Positions 37,301 to 46,428 of a stretch of 64,000 nucleotides of DNA are shown piece after piece (position 1 is the stretch's first letter; every line of letters starts with the position of its first letter). The DNA is from Plecoglossus altivelis. Taxonomy: Eukaryota > Chordata > Actinopteri > Osmeriformes > Plecoglossidae. Under the pieces are notes generated by a model. The model ran no database searches, was not told the DNA's origin, and saw only the letters and a list, made by a program, of their open reading frames with translations. The stretch is taken from the NCBI GenBank assembly GCA_036571765.1, contig BROE01000022.1, forward strand, positions 18,650,382 to 18,714,381, given 5' to 3'. The translations under genes and the position numbers were made by a program.

Positions 37301-40300
37301 AAATGGGGATAAAATTAAAATAATGATGATGATGATTACGACAATGATGATGTTGGTGTTGCCGATGGCAAAAAGGAAAATGGCGGTGATAAAGATGGTA
37401 ATGATGATCGTGATGATGATGGCGATGATGATAGTGATAATGCTGATGATGGTGATGATGATGATGGCGATAATGATGATGGCAATAACGATGGTGGCGA
37501 AAATGATGCTGGTGGTGATGAAGATGGCGGTGAGGAAGATGATGTTGATGGCGGCGATCAAGATCTTGATGAAGGTGGTGACGCAGCACGAGAAAACGGA
37601 ATGATGATCTCAAAATCAAACCCATGGGGGGGAACGCATGACAGACAGCACCAATGGGAATCCAGCGAACATGAAGATGGTGACGTCGATAGCAATGACA
37701 AAACAACCACACCAGCACCTTCCAGACGGACGTGAGTGGAGATGAAGAGGCCACAACAGGGAACAGTGAGGACAACCTCAGCCTCACCTGCTGCGTGGTG
37801 GAACATCTCATGTCATAGGAGAGCAGGTTGGCATCTACGGAGAAACGAAAGCGGGTCTTCTTGATGCTGTCCTCTGACTCCGACTTGTGAAACTCGCCAT
37901 TGTCGTTTCTCTGGGTCTCCGTCTGCTTCTTCTTCTTGTGCCGGTTGCGCCGCTCCTTGGCGCTCTTGGAGCTGAGCCGCGAGGCGGAGGACGACGTCTC
38001 GGTGAGCTCTCCTCTCTCGCTGGACTCCTCCCTCTCCACTGCTGCCACCACAGCCTGCAGCCGGGAAACACACACACACACGCACATGCACACAAGGTGG
38101 GTCCACATTTAGCATATGCACAAGGTGAACACACATGGTCATCATGGGCAACAAACAGCAGAAACTGCAGTCTCCTCTCTCTACTAACTTCTCTCTCTAC
38201 TAACTCCTCTCTCTACTCACTCCTCTCTCTACTCACTCCTCTCTCTACTAACTCCTCTCTCTCCTCTCTCTACTAACTCCTCTCTCTACTAACTCCTCTC
38301 TCTCCTCTCTCTACAAACTCCTCTCTCTACTAACTCCTCTCTCCTCTCTCTCTACTAACTCCTCTCTCTCCTCTCTACTAACTCCTCTCTCTCCTAACTC
38401 CTCTCTCTACTCTCTCTACTAACTCCTCTCTCTCCTCTCTCCTCTCTCTACTAACTCCTCTCTCCTCAAACTCCTCTCTCTACTAACTCCTCTCTCCTCT
38501 CTCTCTACTAAATCCTCTCTCTCCTCTCTACTAACTCCTCTCTCTCCTCTCTACTCTCTCTACTAACTCCTCTCTCTCCTCTCTCTACTAACTCCTCTCT
38601 CTCCTCTCTCCTCTAACTCCTCTCTCTCCTCTCTACTAACTCCTCTCTCTACTAACTCCTCTCTCTCCTAACTCCTCTCTCTACTCTCTCTACTAACTCC
38701 TCTCTCTCCTCTCTCTACTAACTCCTCTCTCCTCAAACTCCTCTCTCTACTAACTCCTCTCTCCTCTCTCTCTACTAACTCCTCTCTCTCCTCTCTACTA
38801 ACTCCTCTCTCTCCTCTCTACTCTCTCTACTAACTCCTCTCTCTACTCTCTCTACTAACGCCTCTCTCTCCTCTCTCCTCTCTCTACTAACTCCTCTCTC
38901 TACTAACTCCTCTCTCTCCTCTCTACTAACTCATCTCTCTACTAACTCCTCTCTCCTAACTCCTCTCTCTTCTAACTCCTCTCTCTCCTCTCTACTAACT
39001 CCTCTCTCTACTAACTCCTCTCTCACCTATCTATACTAACTCCTCATTCTCTTTTTCTTTCTCTTCTCCTCTCTGTACTATATTTCCTTTTTAGCTACTC
39101 TCTCTTCCATCTCTTTAATTCAACTCCATTAAATATTGCTCTATTGGCATGAATGAATACGCATAAACGCCAAATCCCTAGAAGATTAAAGTTAATATAT
39201 TAATTATTAGCATTGGTGATTATGTATTTACTTTACATTTACATTGCTTATAACATATAATTTTCATAACTTTCCTCTCTGCTTCTCCGGTGACTCTCCT
39301 TTCTCTCTCCCCACTCTCTCTCTCTCCCCTCTCTCTCTCTCTCACCCACTCTCTCTCCCTCTCTCTCTTCCCCCTCTCTCTCTTCCCCCTCTCTCATCCA
39401 CTCTCTTCCCCCCTTCTCTCTCTCTCCCCCCCTCTCTTTCTCCCCCTCTCTCTCTACTCCTCCAGGAGACTTTCTCCCCCCCCCTCTCTCCCCGCCTCCT
39501 CTCCACAGGAGGAGGGAAGGCAGCAGGGCAGCTGTGCACCTGGGCATCCTCCTGCTGTCTCCTCAGCTGCTCCAGGATAGCCTGGAACTCCTCCTCCTTC
39601 TGCAGCGCCTCCTCGATGGTAGCCTGGTTCTGCTCGTCGTACGCCATGGCAACCACGGCCAGGATCAGGTTCACCAGGTAGAAGGAGCCCAGGAAGATCA
39701 CCAGCACGAAGAACATCATGTAGGGCTTCCCTGAGGCCCGGAGAGTCTGGGGAGGGGGGGAGTGGTGTGTGTGTTGGGGAGTGTGTGTGTGTGTGGGGGG
39801 GGGGTAAGTGGTGTGTGTGTTGGGGGGTTGTGGAGGGGGGTGAGTGGTGTGTGTGTGTTGGGGGTGTGTGTGNNNNNNNNNNNNNNNNNNNNNNNNNNNN
39901 NNNNNNNNNNNNNNNNNNNNNNNNNNNNNNNNNNNNNNNNNNNNNNNNNNNNNNNNNNNNNNNNNNNNNNNNNNNNNNNNNNNNNNNNNNNNNNNNNNNN
40001 NNNNNNNNNNNNNNNNNNNNNNNNNNNNNNNNNNNNNNNNNNNNNNNNNNNNNNNNNNNNNNNNNNNNNNNNNNNNNNNNNNNNNNNNNNNNNNNNNNNN
40101 NNNNNNNNNNNNNNNNNNNNNNNNNNNNNNNNNNNNNNNNNNNNNNNNNNNNNNNNNNNNNNNNNNNNNNNNNNNNNNNNNNNNNNNNNNNNNNNNNNNN
40201 NNNNNNNNNNNNNNNNNNNNNNNNNNNNNNNNNNNNNNNNNNNNNNNNNNNNNNNNNNNNNNNNNNNNNNNNNNNNNNNNNNNNNNNNNNNNNNNNNNNN

Positions 40301-43300
40301 NNNNGGGGGGGGGTAGGGGTCAGAATTATGTCAATGAGCGAGTGAACATGGGTGGAAAAAACCTTAAGTGTTAATTGTGTGGTTATTGGTTTGATTCTTG
40401 TAATTGTTTGATGACAGATTAATAAATGACAGACTAAACATAAGACATTTCCAGAGCGCCTTGGTGCCACCTGTTCCCCACTGTACCCACAGAGGACTGA
40501 CACAGCTAAAAGTAATATAATCAAATTATTGAATAAAACAGGTGATCCTGTCAGTCTACCAGGACCACGCCAAACCTGACCTGTCATGTTGTCCTGTATT
40601 ACCTGATTAATGCATTAGGACCACAATGCCTTGCTGCCTTCTATTAAGGAGACAGTCATCAGTCTGCTATGTCATTCATGCTGTGTTTACCTGTATCAGC
40701 ACCTGACCCTTCCCTCTTGCGCTGGACCAACAAGCACCTGCACTCCATTCAACAGTCTGTTTGAGCAGCAAACAGACTATGCCCTCTTTGATATTTCTAC
40801 ATATAAACAATGGTAAATAACTGACGTATTGATTTTCAAGGCTGTGCACTTTTGGACGCAGCCCAAATAAACCTCTTTGTACTTTGTTTAGTTCTCAGGA
40901 GAGAAAGGGATGTGTGGTGGAGTTAAGTTGAGGAGGAAACGCTTAGAGCCTTGCGTATTGTGGTTTCCCAGCGTTCGCCAGCAGTGTGTACCAAGTGGGG
41001 AGTTCCCACAGCTGCAACCAGTAACAGAGGACCAGAGGGAGAACCCCAGGGACTAAGACCGTCCCATCAGGGCTACCCAGGAGCGTCACTGCACACAGTG
41101 TGTCTGGCACCTAAGCAAGTATATGTCTTTGACTGTATGTGTGTGCGTATGTACTGTGTGTGTGTGTGGGGGGGACTGTTTTCAAACGGGTTAGCCCCTG
41201 AGCTACGTAGGCCCCTCAGCTAGGTTAGCCCTTCAGCTAGGTGAGCCCCTAAGCTAGGTGAGCCCCTCAGCTAGGTTAGCCCCTGAGCTACATTAGCCAA
41301 TGAGCTATGTCAGCATCTGAGCTAAGTTAGCCTCTGAGCTAGGTGAGCCCCTCAGCTAGGTGAGCCCCTGTACTAGATGAGGCCCCAAGATAGGTTAGCC
41401 CCTGAGCTAGGTTAGCCTCTGAGCTAGGTGAGCCCCTGAGCTAGGTTAGCCATTGAGCTAGGTTAGACCCTGAGCTATGAGGCCCTAAGCCAGGTTAGCT
41501 TCTGAGCTAGGTGAGCCCCTGAGCTAGGTTATCCCCTGAGCTATGAGACCCTGAGCTAGGTTAGCCTCTAAGCTAGGTTAGCCCCTGAGCCAGGTTAGCC
41601 CCTGAGCTAGGTTAGCCGTTGAGTTAGGTTAGCCCCTGAGCTATGAGGCCCTGAGCTAGGTTAGCCTCTAAGCTAGGTTAGCCCCTGAGCCAGGTGAGCC
41701 CCTATGCTAGGTGAGCCCCTGAGCCAGGTTAGCTTCTAAGCTAGGTGAGCCCCTATGCTAGGTGAGCCCCTGAGTATTGCAGGCCGACCTGCTGGTAGAG
41801 GTTCTCCCAGTAGTCCTGAGTCATCAGTCTGAACAGAGCCAGGAAGGCCCAGAGGAACGTATCAAAGCTGGTGTATCCGTAGTCTGGGTTCCGGCCTGCT
41901 TTGATGCAGAAGTAGCCCTCTGGACACTGCCTATAACAGAAGAGAAGCCTGTGAACCTTAACCAGTGTGAAGTAAGACACCTCCATCACAGCACTGGCTA
42001 CTGTGTGACTGTCAGGGTGAATCACTGACAAACACACTCACATTGTTGACAACACTTTTGTTTGTCAAATGGAGGTGGGACCGTTTTTTAAACAACTGAG
42101 GGTGTGGCGGTTAACTATAATTTTCTTGATAAAACGTGGAAAGGGCAGATTTAATATTTTCAACATTTTCCCCGCGTATAATGAAACATACGCCACACAC
42201 ATCCATTTGAGAGTCTCAAGCCGTAACACAAGCTCATAACGCACATAGACAGGCACACACAAGAAGCAACGCTCCAACAGACACACAACATACAATGTTC
42301 TGATAACCAGACAGATCCTGGCTGGACCTTACCCAGCTTCTGTGCCATTCCCACAGAGCAACGGATCCTTTTTACCTGGGATGGTGTAATAATTCACTGC
42401 AGGGGGAAGAACAGAAGACAGGAAGTCAAATCAATAATTTAGCTACTTGGCATCATTTTATTCTGAGGTCACATTGACGACCATGTAACTACACACCGAT
42501 TTCCATAGCAAAACCTGTGCAGGAACAGCTATGTAATACAATGGTATCAAGTGTTTGGTGTATACAGGTTATTGCTAACGAATAAGAAGGCATTGTGTGT
42601 GTGGAGAGCTACAAGAAGTGAGTGGCTATTGTAAAGGTACAGTTCAAGATTTTTAAAACCGAAACCAGATCAATGTTAACCTCCACTTAACCCTGAAAAG
42701 CACCACCAACCCAATACCAAGTTTCACTTGTGTAATAACTGAAATGCAACTAAAGCATAGCTCTTACAGATACTGTTGTGGAGTCACTTGGTAGTGTAGG
42801 GTTTTTTATCAAAAGTGATGTTAGAGGCACAGAAGAGAAGGTTCAACCTTAGTTCAACATTATCTTAACATACGCAATCGCTCATGTGTCCTCCATAAAC
42901 TATTCAATGTTTAATCAAATAAAACAAATCAAATCAAATACATAGCTTAACTTTCAGCCATTACCCCTCAGCAGTAACCTCACAGCAGGCGTTCCCACCA
43001 CTTTATTTGGACTCAGAAGCCCCTCTGATGTTCCAGAAACACTGGCCGTTCTGAGGCCACAAGCACCCACTTACATGGATCGTTGATGTGCTCACTCCAG
43101 TTGAGGTGGATGAGGGTGGTGTTGCGTACGCATTTGTGTCTCAGGTGGCCCATGAAAAGCTGGAGGCCAATGAGAGCAAAGACACTAAGGCAGAACACAG
43201 TGAGGATCATCACGTCTGAGAGCTTCTTCACAGACTGGATAAGAGCTCCCACTATAGTCTTCAGACCTGCAGGACGACACACGCACAGCTGTCAGTCTCC

Positions 43301-46300
43301 AAAGACAGTCTACGCCAACAAGATGCATCAGCAGGATAATGTACGGGCTTGGAAACACCAGGACACGAAGGTGAACCAGCCAATGAGATCGATCCATTAT
43401 TGAGGAAAATATTCAGGATGAATGTGTCAATGGAAACAGCTCATAATATTGTGAAATTACTTTCAACTGGTGGCATTAGGAGAATGTGATTTTACCCAAC
43501 ACAGTTACATGAGGCCTGATCACCACTGCATTCCAAGCTTCCTTCAACAATAGGTCAGCTGGGGGACAGTTAATGTGCTACTTCAATTTTAGTAGCGGTG
43601 AGTGGTCAATTGTACTGAAGGGCTGATGGACAGCTTTGGTATGTGTGTTGAAAACATGTCTTTGTTTACTTGGGTTTGGATTGACTGGGCAAGGCAACAG
43701 GTTCGGTTGGGTTATGACAAACCTTTACTGGACTATCTTCACTCATTGTACTGAATGAATGAAGATGTCCTGCAAAGAAAAACAACAGTCTAGCATCTGG
43801 ACACACAGGACAACACAGGCATTCCAGCGTGCGATCAGGAGAGAGGAGACACAGGACACCACACCTCATGCACAGCAAGGCTTATCTCTATGCCAACTCT
43901 AATCTACCACATCCGTGTCGAAGGTCTCCAGGAGAAAAATACAAAAGCAATGAAGAAAACCAAAAGACCGTTCATGTGTAAAAAGCCAGAGGTAGCCTCC
44001 CTGGTGAGTCCTGCTTAGGATGCTGGCAGCATGACAGCAAAGCACAAACCATGAGAGCCAATCAGAAGCAGAGTGTGGAGGGTGAAACAGTCCTGTCTGA
44101 CTCTGATAGGACAGAGAACACCAGCCAATCAGAAGCAGAGTGTGGAGGGTGAAACAGTCCTGTCTGACTCTGATAGGACAGAGAACACCAGCCAATCAGA
44201 AGCAGAGTGTGGAGGGTGAAACAGTCCTGTCTGACTCTGATAGGACAGAGAACACCAGCCAATCAGAAGCAGAGAGGGTGAAAAGTCCTGTCTGGACTCT
44301 GATAGGACAGAGAACACCAGCCAATCAGAAGCAGAGTGTGGAGGGTGAAACAGTCCTGTCTGACTCTGATAGGACAGAGAACACCAGCCGGAGAAGCTGG
44401 CTCTCACCTGGGATGACTGATATCGTTTTCAGAGCGCGCAGAACCCTGAAAGTTCTCAAGGCTGACACATTGCCCAGGTCCACAAACTCTGTCACATATC
44501 TGTAATAGGGGGGGGGGGGGGTCACATCCATGTTGGGAAGACGGCCAGCAGTCGTGGGAAAGGAGGGGGAGAGGAGAAGGAGGAGGAGGAGAGGAGGAGG
44601 AGGACTTGGAGGAAACACAAGCGCTTGCTAGCACCTCATGCAGTGACTTCTTACCTGGGATAACTGAAATAGTTTTCAAAGCTCTCAGTACTCTGAAAGT
44701 GCGCAGAGCTGACACATTGCCTAGGTTTACAAACTCAGTTACATACCTGCAGGGAATTACAATTCACAATTACTACAGAGTCTGGATCAGTTCACAGACG
44801 AGGTTCATTACATCTATTTACAGTGTTTTAAATCTGGCCAGCACGCTAGCCCTCCACATCATCTCCAGACTGGATAGAGGTCAGGTATATTTTACGTGAG
44901 GACACAACTCAGGAGTCTGTCCAAAATATCTGCCTCCATTATTCCCCTGCTAATGCAACTCATTAAAACATAAGGATTTAATCAAGATGTGCTTTCAGCC
45001 TTCAAAACTACAATCTGCTTTCTCCATTATACTCCTCATACTTCAGGTTCCTTAGTGTCCTTTAATTATCAGACAAACAAATGGTGGTCAAATCTGAATA
45101 AATGGCAGAAATGCACTCTTGACTAAAAGATGTTAGTGAAAAAAGAGGATGTTGTGGGTAGTAATGGATTTTGTTGTAGGAGCTTAACAGCTTTTGACAG
45201 AAGTATTTTCCTTTGAATGCACTATGAACCTAACTTGTCAGGGCAATAACAAACACTTACAGACCATTATGATCATTCAATAGTGCTTCATAATGTAAGT
45301 GAATTATGAGAGACATTTGAATACTTACGCCATGACAATCACACAGAAGTCCAACCAGTTCCATGGATCTCTAAGAAACGTGAACTTCCCGACGCAAAAC
45401 CCTCGAGCCAGAATTTTAACTAACGATTCACATGTATAGATCCCAGTGAATGTGTACCTGAAAGACAGACAGTTAGTGTGCACACAACACCAAATCCTGC
45501 GTGTTGATATGTACGCGTGTGTCTATGTTGGAGTACATGAAGGACTTACTCCACGTTCTTGGCCCAGTCTGGTGGCTGACTCAAAGCCATGAACGCACAG
45601 TTAGTCAAGATAGTCAGCATGATGACCATGCTGAACAATGTGAAGTCAGTTGTCAAGGAAACGGTCCAGACCAGCTGGTTCAACATTGATTACACGAGAC
45701 ATTCGACACTTGACACAGACGTCAAACAAGTCACACAACTAGTCTGGCTTCATTTGATATGTTCGCAAACAGGACATCGACTGCCAGGGCCAGATTTCTT
45801 CTGACTCATGAATGCCAAACACTGAGTACTGTTTGAATGAAAGGATATGAGTGTACCAAAATCTTAATTGATATTCTTCTAATAAGGTTGAAGGGGCTCA
45901 GGACATACAAGGCAGGACTGGCGTTGAAACGGAAGATGGTTTTCCCTCTGTTCAGTACTATGAAGGTCTACAACAGAGAATGGAGAGACTCGCAGGTGTA
46001 AGGCGTAATCCTTTTGTAACACCATCCCAGTTGTACAGAACAAAGGCTTAGCAGGGGTACAACCCAGCTGCATCACCTTGACAACAGCTTAGGCTGCCCC
46101 ATACAACAAAGAGCACCCCCCCCATCCCCAATCCCCCCAATCCCCCCCCATCTGAGGATCAACTCACTTTCTGATTGGTGTAGAAGGAGTCGAGGTCCTC
46201 CAGAGGCATGGACACCAAGCCGGAGGGGATGTCGCCGTAGATGAAGGGCAGAGGTTTCCCCGCCTCCAGGTCGCTGTTGGGCCGCAGTCGGTCCTCGTCG

Positions 46301-46428
46301 TCATTGCTCCCCTCCGCCCGGGGTCTCTTGGCTTTCTCCTCAGCGACCCGCCTCTCGATGGCATGGAGGGACTCTCGGGAGAACGGGTGGAAGCTGTCTG
46401 GTCCAGGCGGTACAAGCAGCTGTTCCAT
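25761..46428 (-). CDS. scn1la: scn1la, voltage-gated sodium channel alpha subunit (SCN1A/2A/3A/9A group), four exons missing from assembly
   Basis: Pore-forming subunit of a neuronal sodium channel: four domains of six membrane segments. Coding exons in transcript order: 46428-46168, 45967-45849, 45639-45550, 45457-45329, 44746-44655 or 44499-44408, 43266-43075, 42396-42333, 41930-41789, 39746-39540, 38054-37788, 36454-36080, 35705-35573, 35473-35235, 35132-34959, 34826-34470, 34164-33658, 30463-30334, 30152-29998, 29719-29546, 29238-29116, [gap], 27291-27021, 26935-25761. Using one alternative exon the sum is 5376 bases (1791 residues). Most exon lengths (119, 90, 129, 92, 64, 142, 207, 133, 239, 174, 357, 155, 174, 123, 271) equal those I know for mammalian SCN genes. 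About 193 residues of domain III are absent. Whether it is scn1laa or scn1lab cannot be settled here; lying next to ttc21b and galnt3 hints at scn1lab. Confidence 0.96.
27292..29115 (-). other. scn1la: scn1la intron where four expected exons are absent
   Basis: 1.8 kb holding a GC-rich repeat (27375-27550), long CA-rich tracts (27550-28060), and about 1 kb of single-copy sequence with no open frame matching domain III S5-S6 or the III-IV linker on either strand. No N run. See findings. Confidence 0.85.
27375..28060. repeat. GC-rich minisatellite followed by CA-rich microsatellites
   Basis: 27375-27550 has units of GTGGTGTGGGGCGTGAGGC; 27550-28060 is mostly (CA)n with short interruptions. Lies inside the scn1la intron that lacks exons and could have misled assembly. 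Confidence 0.93.
29116..30152 (-). CDS. scn1la: scn1la coding exons 18-20: domain III S1-S4
   Basis: Exons 30152-29998 (155), 29719-29546 (174) and 29238-29116 (123) encode CVRRFRCCQVNVDTGRWK, S1 (FETFIIFMILLSSSAL), S2 (IFTYTFILEMLLKWVAYG), S3 (WCWLDFLIVDV) and S4 (SLRTLRALRPLRALSRFEG). The last donor, AGG|GTAAGAG, is intact. The exons that should follow (S5, pore with the DEKA Lys, S6, IFM gate) are not found. Confidence 0.95.
30334..34164 (-). CDS. scn1la: scn1la coding exons 16-17: end of domain II and II-III linker
   Basis: Exon 34164-33658 completes S6 then runs into the linker with DNLAATDDDSEMNNLQIA, a basic patch RKRRRRKKKR, and VPIAVGESDFENLNAEDFSS, the ankyrin-G binding motif that anchors Nav channels at axon initial segments and nodes. 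Exon 30463-30334 continues with SSSEGSTVDI and PEESLDPEGCFTD. The 3.2-kb intron between them (30464-33657) holds a short repeat at 30480-30780 and otherwise nothing I recognise. Confidence 0.95.
30480..30780. repeat. AGCTAGCCATTAGCACA-type repeat
   Basis: Seven or so imperfect 40-55 base units with GGCATGGCATAGCTATCCAT and TAGCACATAGCCCTGGCATG, in scn1la intron 16 next to an exon acceptor. Confidence 0.85.
34172..34384. repeat. CA microsatellite in scn1la intron 15
   Basis: (CA)n with regular AAAC and CGAA interruptions, ending eight bases before the acceptor of the exon 34164-33658. On the transcript it forms a (TG)n tract leading into GCTCGCTCCAG. Confidence 0.93.
34470..35473 (-). CDS. 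scn1la: scn1la coding exons 13-15: domain II
   Basis: S1 (DLAITICIVLNTVFMAI), S2 (VFTGIFTAEMCFKIIAMD), S3 (WNIFDGIVVTISLLEFGL), S4 (SVLRSFRL|LRVFKLAKSWPTL), S5 (LTIVLAIIVFIFAVVGM), pore with selectivity Glu in CGEWIETMWDC, S6 (MCLIVFMMVMVIGNLV, completed in the next exon by VLNLFLALLLSSF). The intron between 35473-35235 and 35132-34959 begins with GC. Confidence 0.96.
35133..35234 (-). other. scn1la: GC-AG intron 13 of scn1la
   Basis: The 102-base intron starts GGCAAG (exon ends AACCTG at 35235, intron GCAAGC) and ends CACAG. The exon length of 239 and the conserved junction GNL|VFTG leave no GT alternative. Confidence 0.85.
35573..38054 (-). CDS. scn1la: scn1la coding exons 10-12: domain I-II linker
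   Basis: Cytosolic linker rich in Ser and basic residues. Recognisable blocks: SSASRLSSKSAKERRNR, FHKSESEDSIKKTRFRFS (likely kinase targets), RGTLFSSRRNSQASVFSFRG, SDNDFADDENSAFEDN, NGVVSLVGRASLPSSPAG and MDFLGDPVARQRALSVASII. Exons 38054-37788 (267), 36454-36080 (375) and 35705-35573 (133) join in frame. Two repeat blocks separate the first two. Confidence 0.95.
36490..37256. repeat. minisatellite in scn1la intron 10, anchored at the exon 11 acceptor
   Basis: About 33 units of 20-24 bases such as GACAGAAACACACCAGTGTA with alternating AACT and ACCTCT links. On the transcript strand the unit carries TGTGTTTCTGTCAG, close to the true acceptor TGTGTTTCTCTCCCAG of the exon 36454-36080. Confidence 0.95.
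37321..37560. repeat. GAT trinucleotide-rich tract
   Basis: 240 bases dominated by GATGATGGTGATGATG-type words with scattered changes, in scn1la intron 10. It produces runs of Met/Asp or Ile/His in spurious frames. Confidence 0.9.
38160..39050. repeat. CT-rich repeat in scn1la intron 9
   Basis: About 890 bases of CTCTCTCTACTAACTCCT units in varying combinations, followed after a short AT-rich stretch by another CT tract at 39293-39480. Confidence 0.95.
39540..45967 (-). CDS. scn1la: scn1la coding exons 2-9: domain I
   Basis: Covers S1 (FSMVIMLTILTNCAFMAL), S2-S3 with DPWNWLDFCVIVMA, S4 in the duplicated exon 5 (ALRTFRVLRALKTISVIPG), S5 (SDVMILTVFCLSVFALIGLQ), the pore and S6 (FFVLVIFLGSFYLVNLILAV). 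The pore has the DEKA-ring Asp in TQDYWENLY; the Tyr beside it is an aromatic, the state associated with tetrodotoxin sensitivity. The turret between S5 and the pore (exons 43266-43075 and 42396-42333) is some 25-30 residues shorter than in mammals but keeps possible N-glycosylation sites (NTT, NWS, NGT). Exon 39746-39540 reads on past its GTGCAC donor into a CT-rich intron. Confidence 0.95.
39873..40304. other. 432-base assembly gap (N)
   Basis: Ns flanked by G- and GT-rich sequence in scn1la intron 8. Exons 41930-41789 and 39746-39540 join in phase, so no coding loss is implied. Confidence 0.99.
41190..41775. repeat. minisatellite in scn1la intron 8, starting at the exon 8 donor
   Basis: About 35 imperfect 16-17 base units of GAGCTAGGTTAGCCCCT. 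In transcript terms it begins about 15 bases after the donor of the exon 41930-41789. Confidence 0.92.
44058..44392. repeat. 67-base tandem repeat, five copies, next to exon 5A donor
   Basis: Units start at 44058, 44125, 44192, 44259 and 44321 (one copy short by five). Each has CCAATCAGAAGCAGAG and CTCTGATAGGACAGAGAACA. Ends about 15 bases from the 5A exon donor. Confidence 0.95.
44408..44499 (-). CDS. scn1la: scn1la alternative exon 5A (adult type)
   Basis: 92-base twin of the exon 155 bases upstream, encoding YVTEFVDLGNVSAL: the Asp of 5A exons. The protein differs from 5N at that one position. Acceptor TATTACAG|ATATG, donor CCCAG|GTGAG. 92 is not a multiple of three, so using both or neither would shift the frame. 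Confidence 0.95.
44655..44746 (-). CDS. scn1la: scn1la alternative exon 5N (neonatal type)
   Basis: 92-base exon encoding YVTEFVNLGNVSAL and the rest of domain I S3-S4, with the Asn that marks 5N exons in vertebrate Nav genes. Acceptor CCTGCAG|GTATG, donor CCCAG|GTAAG. It is the upstream member of a pair. Confidence 0.95.
45640..45848 (-). other. scn1la: U12-type AT-AC intron 2 of scn1la
   Basis: The intron starts ATATCCTTTC at 45848, has a branch-site match TTTCCTTGAC about 14 bases before its end, and finishes CAC at 45640. The reading frame (VHS|LFSMV) only joins with these AT and AC ends. Sodium channel genes are a textbook site of this minor-spliceosome intron. Confidence 0.93.
46168..46428 (-). 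CDS. scn1la: scn1la coding exon 1, cytosolic N-terminus
   Basis: 87 codons starting MEQLLVPPGPDSFHPFSRES, the typical Nav N-terminus, with KPLPFIYGDIPSGLVSMPLE near its end. ATG at 46428 is chosen because everything before it lacks similarity. An acceptor-like GAACGTGCAG just upstream (about 46440) suggests the 5' UTR continues in one or more noncoding exons farther right, as in mammalian SCN genes. Donor GTGAGT begins at 46167. Confidence 0.95.

Noticed and set aside
39454..40587. 377-codon minus frame crossing the N gap
   Set aside because: Runs through 432 Ns and CT/GT repeats; only the short scn1la exon region nearby is coding, and in another frame.
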